18,595 nt of DNA from contig CAYRBD010000066.1 in the NCBI GenBank assembly GCA_964422465.1, positions 1 to 18,595 on the forward strand. The letters are read 5' to 3'. Source of the stretch: FW021-bin31 sp964422465. Its GTDB lineage: Bacteria > Bacteroidota > Bacteroidia > Chitinophagales > Chitinophagaceae. The notes under the pieces are model-generated. The model was not told the DNA's origin and made no database searches. It saw only the letters and a list, made by a program, of their open reading frames with translations. This document shows, one piece after another, positions 7,772 through 13,835 of the stretch. Positions within the stretch are counted from its first letter, which is position 1; each line of letters starts with the position of its first letter. The translations under genes were made by a program, and so were the position numbers.

Positions 7772-7798
7772 AAAAAAAGATAGTTTCAACTTTTTTTT
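7772..7798. terminator. Weak A/T hairpin with T-tract after the dehydrogenase-like gene
   Basis: AAAAAAAG (7772-7779) and CTTTTTTT (7790-7797) are perfect inverted repeats around a 10-base loop, starting nine bases after the stop codon. The stem is almost all A-T, so a weak or bidirectional terminator is the most that can be claimed. Confidence 0.3.
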
Positions 7799-7810
7799 CG
7801 GTTTTATCTT

Positions 7811-7818
7811 TATCTTTG
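7811..7818 (+). promoter_or_regulatory. Candidate -7 promoter box for the oxidase block
   Basis: TATCTTTG is an exact match to TAnnTTTG, 74 bases before the start at 7893. No TTG is found at the usual -33 distance; the upstream stretch is T-rich. It is the only good box between the dehydrogenase-like gene and the oxidase genes, so it probably drives 7893-11214. Confidence 0.5.
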
Positions 7819-7892
7819 GCGCTTTAATAAGATATTATTTTAATCTTTTAAAAAGGAAGAGTTTGTAAATACAGGCTCGCAAATCATTTTCC

Positions 7893-8225
7893 ATGATGAA
7901 AAAAACAGTTGCATTTTTCTCTTTCCTGTGGGTTTCCGGATTTCTTTTTCCTGCAAGTGTAATGGCAAAAGGGCTGGGTTCCGCGGGTTCACTTACTTCT
8001 ACCGGTCTTATTATCGGCCTTGCCGTACTAGGGGTTATCTTTTTGGTATTTCTGGGGCTTTTGCTGCTTGCCCGTGTCCGGGAATTGGCTTCTTTAGAAA
8101 CAGAGGCAGACGGGGATAAAAAGATTGATAGACATCCCACTTCGGAAGATGTTATGAGTTTGAGTGAAAGTGAAATCAGGAAACTTATTGATGAACGAAA
8201 TCTGAAAACAAACCCTCCTTCTTAA
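7893..8225 (+). CDS. Small signal-peptide plus single-helix membrane protein at the head of the oxidase block
   Basis: 110 aa, starting ATG-ATG (7893/7896). I do not recognise the family. A signal peptide (MMKK..., ending near SVMA-KG, residue about 25) is followed by a short Gly/Ser/Thr-rich stretch. A long helix at about 35-62 (GLIIGLAVLGVIFLVFLGLL) leads into a charged cytosolic tail with two helical pieces, VRELASLETEAD and LSESEIRKLIDERN. This plan is the same as the extra N-terminal region of the CcoN encoded next. The position (70 bp upstream, same strand) suggests an accessory subunit or assembly factor of the oxidase, possibly replacing the membrane anchor of the missing CcoP. No haem or metal motif is present. 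Confidence 0.65.
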   Translation: MMKKTVAFFSFLWVSGFLFPASVMAKGLGSAGSLTSTGLIIGLAVLGVIFLVFLGLLLLARVRELASLETEADGDKKIDRHPTSEDVMSLSESEIRKLIDERNLKTNPPS

Positions 8226-8295
8226 CATCTTCTGATTAATCCGTATTTTCTGATCCATAAAATGATATTATTTCCTTATCTATAATGTGTAAACG

Positions 8296-10140
8296 ATGAA
8301 GTATTCCAAAGTCTTTTCAGTCTTTCTGTTTCTATTCGCCTTACTAAATGTTTATCCTCAACGACTTTTTGCCCAGGTACAGGAAGATGTGCCGTCTAAA
8401 GAGGTATTTGAACATATTGGTATTATAGGAGCCATTGTAGTGGCTATTTTGTTATTGATATTGCTGGCGCTTATCATGTCGGTACGCTTAAATAAATTGA
8501 TCAACAAGGCAAAGTATAACCGGAAACAAAAAGAACAGGATATTATCCGAAAAGAGTTGCTTGAGTTGGAAGGGAAAGAATTGGACAGTATGCTGGAAGA
8601 AAGGAGAAAAGCCCTTTTGTTCCGGCTGAAAGGGAACGAACTATCCGGCGAAGACAGCCCGGAGGATCGGCATGGTATTATTACACGGGCGTCATCCAAG
8701 ATGGAAGTGCCGTTCATTAGTGAAAAAAAATATTTGCGAGAAGCCATTCAAATTGATCCGGGTTTGCGAAAGTTGATTGTTGCTTTTATTGGGATGTCGG
8801 CTTTCTGGCTGGTTTTTGGTACCTCGGTAGGGGAGTATCTCGGAATAAAACTGGTTGCGCCGGATGCAGACCATATTTCCTGGCTTAGCTTTGGCAGGTT
8901 GCGGCCCGTTCACACCAACACCGTTTTTTGGGGTTGGGTTTCTATGGCCATGATCGGATTGGGGAATTTTGTAGTTCCCCGCACCTCTAATAACAAGCTT
9001 TTTAGCCTGAAAATAGGATGGTGGTCCTTTTGGCTCATTAATGCGGCTGTTTTACTGGGAGATATTTTTCTGATGGCCGGTATCAACAATGGCGGTGGAG
9101 AATATCGTGAATATATCTGGCCTATAATGAGCCTGTTTGCAACCGGACTTATTCTTACTTTGTATAATTTTTATAAAACAATAGCTACCCGTAAAGCATC
9201 AGAGATTTACATCTCTAACTGGTATATTCTTGGTGCTCTTGCCTGGACGACTATAATGGTTACAATCGGTTACCTTCCGTGGTACCAAACCGGCCTGGGA
9301 GAAACGGTTGTCCAGGGTTATTATATGCATAATGCGGTAGGCATGTGGTTTATGACTTTTACCCTGGGATTGATGTATTATTTTCTTCCTGCAGCCCTTA
9401 ACAAACCTATTTATTCCTACTCACTGGGGGTGTTGGCCTTTTGGACTCAGATGTTGTTTTACACAATGATAGGTACCCATCATTTTATTTTTAGTCCGCT
9501 ACCCTGGTGGTTACAGACGATTGCCATTGTCTTTAGTGTGGGTATGTTTATCCCGGTAATTGCGGGTACAACTAACTTCCTTCTGACCATGAAGGGAAGT
9601 TGGAAGGCCATATCAGACAGCTACGTGTTGCCTTTTTTGTTAGTCGGGGTTATCTATTATTTCCTTGGTTCTTCACAGGGAAGTATTGAAGCTTTCCGTT
9701 TTACCAATTATGCCTGGCACCTTACGGATTACACGGTAGCGCATTCGCACATGACCATGTATGGTATTGTCTGTTTTATGGTTTGGGGGTGTATTTATTA
9801 TCTGATGCCACGTATTATGGGCCGGGAACCTCAACAGTCTTTAGTGGGAATGCATTTCTGGCTGGCTTTTGTAGGGTTGCTTCTTTATGAATTTTCTTTG
9901 ATGATTGGCGGTACCATGAAGGGTGTGATGTGGATGGAAGGAGTTCCTTTTATTCAAACCGTGGTAAAAATGGCTCCTTATTGGCTGTGGCGTGCTGTTG
10001 GTGGATCGCTGATGCTGTTTTCTCATGTGGTATTTGCCTATAACATGTGGGTAATTTGCAGAAAGCCGGACAAGGCATTAGCAACTGTCCTGCCAGACAC
10101 AGGAGATTCTGAAACAGCACAAACATTATCTGTAGCTTAA
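8296..10140 (+). CDS. ccoN: cbb3-type cytochrome oxidase catalytic subunit with an extra N-terminal membrane domain
   Basis: Haem-copper oxygen reductase, 614 aa. The core (about 155-590) has the expected polytopic pattern and every redox ligand of cbb3 CcoN: His206 (low-spin haem b, in RPVHTNTV), His345 (CuB, MHNAVG), Tyr389 (the cross-linked Tyr, six residues before the His pair), His395-His396 (CuB), and His483 and His485 (haem b3 and haem b, VAHSHM). The Tyr argues for O2, not NO, reduction. Residues 1-150 are additional: a signal peptide ending near LFA-Q27, a helix at about 41-63, then a charged, probably coiled cytosolic segment (about 66-112) rich in Lys/Glu. Gln461 stands where I recall a conserved Glu of cbb3 enzymes. 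It lies 12 bp before the cytochrome c subunit. Confidence 0.92.
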   Translation: MKYSKVFSVFLFLFALLNVYPQRLFAQVQEDVPSKEVFEHIGIIGAIVVAILLLILLALIMSVRLNKLINKAKYNRKQKEQDIIRKELLELEGKELDSMLEERRKALLFRLKGNELSGEDSPEDRHGIITRASSKMEVPFISEKKYLREAIQIDPGLRKLIVAFIGMSAFWLVFGTSVGEYLGIKLVAPDADHISWLSFGRLRPVHTNTVFWGWVSMAMIGLGNFVVPRTSNNKLFSLKIGWWSFWLINAAVLLGDIFLMAGINNGGGEYREYIWPIMSLFATGLILTLYNFYKTIATRKASEIYISNWYILGALAWTTIMVTIGYLPWYQTGLGETVVQGYYMHNAVGMWFMTFTLGLMYYFLPAALNKPIYSYSLGVLAFWTQMLFYTMIGTHHFIFSPLPWWLQTIAIVFSVGMFIPVIAGTTNFLLTMKGSWKAISDSYVLPFLLVGVIYYFLGSSQGSIEAFRFTNYAWHLTDYTVAHSHMTMYGIVCFMVWGCIYYLMPRIMGREPQQSLVGMHFWLAFVGLLLYEFSLMIGGTMKGVMWMEGVPFIQTVVKMAPYWLWRAVGGSLMLFSHVVFAYNMWVICRKPDKALATVLPDTGDSETAQTLSVA

Positions 10141-10152
10141 AATTTCAAATCA

Positions 10153-11214
10153 ATGCTTTTTAATTTTCATAAAAATCATAAGGAGTTGCTGGTAACTATT
10201 TTCGTCATGTACGCGATACTGGCTATTTTTATTGCCGTTGTACCAGCTTTTCAGGTAGAGGATAATAATGGGCCCTTACCGGATGATAAAGGCATGTCGG
10301 CTTCGGAACGCCGGGGGCTGGCAGTATATATTGATAATGGTTGCGTAGCCTGTCATACTCAGCAGGTTCGTAACATTCAAATGGATAAGATGTGGGGAAG
10401 CCGTCCTTCTATCCCGGCAGATTATTATTATAGTAAACAAAGGATGAATGTCTGGCAGCAGTCTCCCTCTTTGCTGGGGAGCGAGCGTACCGGCCCGGAT
10501 CTGACTAATGTGGGGCAACGTCTTCCGGCAGCCGCCTGGCAGTACACGCATTTGTACAACCCCAGGGCGGTGGTTCCGCAATCTGTAATGCCCGCTTTTA
10601 CCTGGCTTTTTGAGACAAAATCTCATGTGGATTCGACTAAGGATGTCATTGTTAATATCCCCGATGATTACAGAAAGGAACATAATATAAAAGGTACTAT
10701 CGTTGCTACTCAGAAGGCACAGGATTTAGTGGCTTACCTGCTTTCATTAAAACAGGATGAAATTCCAACACCGGAAGATTTTCTACCGGATGCCAAATAT
10801 GGAAGTAAGTCTAAATCCGCCACTGCTTCTGCTGCTGCTCCGGTTTCCGGTTCTGGAGGAGGAAGCGGGAACCAGTCGGCCAGCGGTGCACCGTCAGCTG
10901 ATGGGAAAGCTTTGTTCAACACTGATTGTGCAATTTGTCACCAGACGACCGGCCTGGGTGTGAAAGGGGCTTTTCCCCCCTTAAAAGGCAGTTCGGTAGT
11001 GAATGATGATGATGCTTCCCTGCATATAAAGATTATTTTGGAGGGGTATAATTCGCGCCCACAGTATAGTGTTATGCCGCCTTTTAAAGACCGCCTTTCT
11101 GACGATGAAATTGCAGCTATCGTTAACTACGAACGGACCAGTTGGGGAAATACCGGGAAAGAAGTTACGGTAGAAGAGGTTAGCAAGGTTCGTAAAGAAG
11201 AAGAAGGAAAGTAA
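10153..11214 (+). CDS. ccoO: CcoO-like cytochrome c fused to a second cytochrome c domain (dihaem subunit)
   Basis: Electron-input subunit of the oxidase, 353 aa. Residues 1-34 form an uncleaved membrane anchor (KELLVTIFVMYAILAIFIAV). The first domain is CcoO-like: CVACH (64-68) with the following HTQQVRNIQMDKMWG and the family pattern SLLGSERTGPDLTNVG. Its Met ligand is probably Met146 (SVMPAF). A linker rich in Ser, Ala and Gly (about 215-247) leads to a small class I cytochrome c with CAICH (259-263) and Met308 (SVMPPF), like one haem domain of CcoP. The protein thus carries two haems c, against one in CcoO and two in CcoP of standard enzymes. The C terminus is a charged tail. No separate ccoP is found nearby, so this fusion may take over both roles. 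Confidence 0.88.
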   Translation: MLFNFHKNHKELLVTIFVMYAILAIFIAVVPAFQVEDNNGPLPDDKGMSASERRGLAVYIDNGCVACHTQQVRNIQMDKMWGSRPSIPADYYYSKQRMNVWQQSPSLLGSERTGPDLTNVGQRLPAAAWQYTHLYNPRAVVPQSVMPAFTWLFETKSHVDSTKDVIVNIPDDYRKEHNIKGTIVATQKAQDLVAYLLSLKQDEIPTPEDFLPDAKYGSKSKSATASAAAPVSGSGGGSGNQSASGAPSADGKALFNTDCAICHQTTGLGVKGAFPPLKGSSVVNDDDASLHIKIILEGYNSRPQYSVMPPFKDRLSDDEIAAIVNYERTSWGNTGKEVTVEEVSKVRKEEEGK

Positions 11215-11230
11215 AATTAAAAGAAATAAT

Positions 11231-11238
11231 TATTTTTG
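11231..11238 (+). promoter_or_regulatory. Possible internal promoter box before the CxxC membrane protein gene
   Basis: TATTTTTG matches TAnnTTTG and lies 23 bases before the ATG at 11262. The sequence around it is A/T-rich, so a chance match is possible. No TTG is seen upstream. Confidence 0.3.
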
Positions 11239-11261
11239 TTCATCCTAAAATCTGAAGTCTT

Positions 11262-11546
11262 ATGAAAAAATTCATTGCTTTTGTTTTTGTGTTACTGGCC
11301 TCCATGCCTGCTGCAATGGCTTGTAAATTATGCGAAGAACAACAACCTTCATGGCTAAAAGGTGTTGTTCATGGCCCGGGACCACAAGGTACATGGGATT
11401 ATATTATAATGTACACAGGGATTGCTTTTGTATTAGTCGTTTTATTTTATAGTATCAAATTTTTAGTAAAGCCAGGTGAAAAGGATCATGATCATATAAA
11501 GTACCGCATTTTAAACCCTAATCAGCAGACCTATGGAAAAGGATAA
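11262..11546 (+). CDS. Small exported CxxC single-helix membrane protein
   Basis: 94 aa, family not recognised. The signal peptide (MKKFIAFVFVLLASMPAAMA) ends directly before Cys21, so the mature protein would begin CKLCEEQQP with a CxxC at its very N terminus (Cys21, Cys24). The AMA-C context is a poor lipobox, so lipidation is possible but not favoured. A short periplasmic stretch with HGPGPQGTW is followed by one helix (about 46-68). The cytosolic end, KPGEKDHDHIKYRILN, is rich in His and Asp. With the oxidase genes just upstream, likely roles are a CcoQ-like small subunit or a copper or thiol helper (inference). It overlaps the next gene by 14 bp. Confidence 0.65.
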   Translation: MKKFIAFVFVLLASMPAAMACKLCEEQQPSWLKGVVHGPGPQGTWDYIIMYTGIAFVLVVLFYSIKFLVKPGEKDHDHIKYRILNPNQQTYGKG

Positions 11547-11970
11547 CCGAATTGTTCGTATCTACCTGGACGACAGTACTACTCCTCTGGCAGAATATCA
11601 CCCACCGGTTAAAATGGTGCTGGATACGACTAAAATGACGGATGGAAAGCATCTGTTAAGGGTAGTTGCACGTTCTACAAAAGGCAGAGAAGGGGTAAAA
11701 GAAATACCCTTCAGTGTGAGAAATGGACCGGCTATTACGGTAGTGGGATTGCAGGATAATGACGTAGTGGACCATGACTTGCCTATAACAATCAATGCTT
11801 ACGGACATGAACGACCGGATATGTTTATTGTTACCGGTTCGGAAACACCATTGGCCATACCCGCGTGGGTGTGGGTACTTGTAATTGCGTTTATCGCCTG
11901 GGGGCTGTTTTTCCTGATCCGTTACTTCACGCCCGAACATTATATGAACTTGTTTATTCCTTTTTTGTGA
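11533..11970 (+). CDS. Ig-like domain protein with a C-terminal membrane helix
   Basis: 145 aa, family not recognised. Residues 1-100 are predicted beta strands with the pattern of bacterial Ig-like domains, for example LDTTKMTDGKHLLRVVA followed by VKEIPFSVRNGP, then a second set of strands. A single helix follows (about 108-131, IPAWVWVLVIAFIAWGLFFL), with RYFTPEHYMNLFIPFL after it. No signal peptide precedes the beta domain. An in-frame stop at 11512 rules out a longer start, and ATG 11533 overlaps the upstream gene by 14 bp. Ig-like folds are usually outside the cytosol, so the topology is a puzzle. The overlap implies coupled translation and a shared role with the CxxC protein, probably tied to the oxidase. 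Confidence 0.6.
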   Translation: MEKDNRIVRIYLDDSTTPLAEYHPPVKMVLDTTKMTDGKHLLRVVARSTKGREGVKEIPFSVRNGPAITVVGLQDNDVVDHDLPITINAYGHERPDMFIVTGSETPLAIPAWVWVLVIAFIAWGLFFLIRYFTPEHYMNLFIPFL

Positions 11971-11978
11971 TATCTTTG
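11950..11978 (+). promoter_or_regulatory. Good Bacteroidota promoter before the four-helix protein gene
   Basis: TTG (11950-11952), an 18-base spacer and TATCTTTG (11971-11978) match the TTG-N17..23-TAnnTTTG consensus. The box starts at the stop of the upstream gene and lies 19 bases before the ATG at 11998. The TTG is inside the end of the upstream coding region. Confidence 0.6.
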
Positions 11979-11997
11979 TGGAATAATAGTTTTTGAG

Positions 11998-12429
11998 ATG
12001 GGTCTTTCTTTCATGGTTGGAATTTGCTTTATCTGGGTTGGATTTGTGGGAGCCATTAGTTTTATGGAATCGTGGCTAAAGTTCAGGGCTCCAGGGGTAA
12101 AGCTCCCTGTTGGTTTGAGTATTGGTCGTTTAATCTTTAAGGCCCTTAACCGGGTAGAATGGGCTTGCTTTGTTTTGCTAATTATCGGCGCTCTTTTTTC
12201 AGGGGTGGGTCAGTATGGTGATTTACTTGTATTTGGGATCATTTTAGTTCTTATTCTTCTTTTACAAACGTTGATATGGTTACCCAAAATGGATCGCCGT
12301 GCTAACTTGGTTATTCAGGGGGAAAAGACACCCCGTTCTCGTCTGCACATCTATTACGTAGGTGCAGAACTGGTTAAGCTGGTTTTACTTATTTATCTCG
12401 GAACCCTTCTTCTGGGTTTGTTAGGTTGA
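11998..12429 (+). CDS. Four-helix integral membrane protein, function unknown
   Basis: 143 aa. Hydrophobic helices are at about 3-24 (with an early WVGFVGAISFMESW), 58-76, 77-99 and 120-142. A basic loop (KMDRRANLVIQGEKTPRSR) lies between helices 3 and 4. The layout recalls small polytopic proteins of the DUF4149/TMEM205 kind, but I cannot confirm the family. A full promoter directly upstream suggests it can be expressed apart from the oxidase genes, although it is on the same strand 27 bp downstream. No catalytic or metal-binding pattern is evident. Confidence 0.6.
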   Translation: MGLSFMVGICFIWVGFVGAISFMESWLKFRAPGVKLPVGLSIGRLIFKALNRVEWACFVLLIIGALFSGVGQYGDLLVFGIILVLILLLQTLIWLPKMDRRANLVIQGEKTPRSRLHIYYVGAELVKLVLLIYLGTLLLGLLG

Positions 12430-12468
12430 AAATTATTTTCTTTCCTGCTTTTTCACTTATTTTGCCCG

Positions 12469-13020
12469 ATGGTTGATTTAGATTCTAATCCCTGGACTTT
12501 TATAAGTTCAGCATTAAAATATGACAATCCCTGGATTAAGGTAGAAGAACACCAGGTGATCAAACCGCTTGGGGGAGAAGGAATTTACGGCGTAGTCCAT
12601 TTTAAAAATAAGGCTATTGGGATTGTTGCCCTTGATGAAGAAGACTGCATTTACCTGGTGGGGCAATTTAGATATCCTCAACAGAAATACAGTTGGGAGA
12701 TTCCGGAAGGAGGGGGGCCGCTGTATGAAGAACCCCTTGATGCGGCAAAACGGGAATTGCTGGAAGAAACCGGACTGAAAGCCACCGAATGGAAACCCCT
12801 GCTAAAAATGGATCTTTCAAATTCTGTTACAGATGAGAGCTGTCAGATATTTTTGGCTACCGGGCTGAGTCGGCATAAGAGCCGGCCGGAAGACACCGAA
12901 ATACTTCAAATAAAAAGGATCCCTTTTGAGGATGCAGTGGAGATGGTGATGGCGGGTGAAATAACTGATTCTGTATCCGTGGCGGCTATTTTAAAGATGA
13001 AAATTTTACGAGTTAAATAG
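12469..13020 (+). CDS. Nudix hydrolase, ADP-ribose pyrophosphatase-like
   Basis: 183 aa. The complete Nudix box G-x5-E-x7-RE-x2-EE-x-G-L runs from Gly81 to Leu103, and the EIPEGG run just before it is typical of ADP-sugar pyrophosphatases. The N-terminal strands (NPWIKVEEHQV, then IGIVALDEEDCIYLVGQFRYP) fit the substrate-binding domain of that group. Expected reaction: hydrolysis of ADP-ribose or another nucleoside-diphosphate sugar to AMP plus sugar phosphate, Mg-dependent and cytosolic. The exact substrate cannot be read from the sequence. It is followed 17 bp later by rlmB and probably shares its transcript. Confidence 0.88.
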   Translation: MVDLDSNPWTFISSALKYDNPWIKVEEHQVIKPLGGEGIYGVVHFKNKAIGIVALDEEDCIYLVGQFRYPQQKYSWEIPEGGGPLYEEPLDAAKRELLEETGLKATEWKPLLKMDLSNSVTDESCQIFLATGLSRHKSRPEDTEILQIKRIPFEDAVEMVMAGEITDSVSVAAILKMKILRVK

Positions 13021-13037
13021 ATAAACCTCAAAACAGC

Positions 13038-13835
13038 GTGAAGAAAGCATCCAGACCCTCCTTGATTACCGGCCGGCAGCCTGTTATAGAGGCTATAAAA
13101 ACAGGTCAGGCTATTGAAAGGATTTTTTTACTTAAAAACTCCAGGGGAGAAGCCGTAAAGCAATTGAGTGAATTGGCTCAAAAGAGGCATATTCCCGTAC
13201 ATGCTGTTCCTGAAGAGAAACTCAATCGGCTGCATCCGGCACGCCGTTCTGGCCGGGCCAATGACCAGGGATGCATAGCAATCGTTTCAAAAGTAACTTA
13301 CCTTGATCTGCAGGAAGTGATCTCACAGGTAGTAGAGAGTGGCGAAGTACCATTATTTGTGATTATTGATTCGGTTACGGATGTCAGGAATGTGGGAGCT
13401 ATAGCCCGGAGTGCGGTCTGTTGTGGTGCGCAGTCGTTAATAGTTCCGGAAAAAGGCGTGGCTTCTTTGAATGAGGAAGCAGTCAAGACCTCTGCGGGGG
13501 CGCTGGAGCACCTTTCTGTTTGCCGGGTTCGTTATTTGAAAAAAGCAATAGATACTCTGCATTTAAATGGCTTTCAGGTTTTTGCCAGTTCTTCAGAGGG
13601 GGAGCGATATGTTTATAATTGTGACTGGTCGGGGCCTTCAGCGATTATTATGGGCTCAGAAGACAAAGGAGTAGAAAAGGCTTTGTTGAAATCTGCTGAC
13701 ACCGTATTTAAAATTCCCATGGCGGGTACTTTTGATTCCTTTAATGTTTCCGTGGCTGCCGGAATTATTCTTTATGAGGCGATGAAGCAGCGGAACTCCT
13801 ATGCTTCCGGTAAAAATCGAATCCCAGACCAATGA
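13038..13835 (+). CDS. rlmB: 23S rRNA 2'-O-ribose methyltransferase, RlmB/TrmH family
   Basis: SAM-dependent SPOUT methyltransferase, 265 aa from a GTG start at 13038. The N-terminal L30e-like RNA-binding domain (about 8-85, SLITGRQPVIEAI) is followed by the knotted catalytic domain. Motif 1 is DSVTDVRNVGAIARSA (111-126, Asn118, Arg124), motif 2 IMGSEDKGV (204-212) and motif 3 the FNVSVAAGIILYE run (235-247). In E. coli RlmB methylates Gm2251 of 23S rRNA; which guanosine is used here cannot be read. The fold ends near KQR252. The last 13 residues look like an appended tail and, with helix 243-252, lie in DNA that also encodes the end of the opposing YfhO-like gene. Confidence 0.9.
   Translation: MKKASRPSLITGRQPVIEAIKTGQAIERIFLLKNSRGEAVKQLSELAQKRHIPVHAVPEEKLNRLHPARRSGRANDQGCIAIVSKVTYLDLQEVISQVVESGEVPLFVIIDSVTDVRNVGAIARSAVCCGAQSLIVPEKGVASLNEEAVKTSAGALEHLSVCRVRYLKKAIDTLHLNGFQVFASSSEGERYVYNCDWSGPSAIIMGSEDKGVEKALLKSADTVFKIPMAGTFDSFNVSVAAGIILYEAMKQRNSYASGKNRIPDQ

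Noticed and set aside
8296..10140. Nitric oxide reductase NorB instead of an oxidase
   Set aside because: The AHSH ligand pair looks NorB-like, but the cross-link Tyr389 is at the exact cbb3 distance from the His pair, the NorB Glu four residues after the first CuB His is Gly here, and the next gene is CcoO-like.
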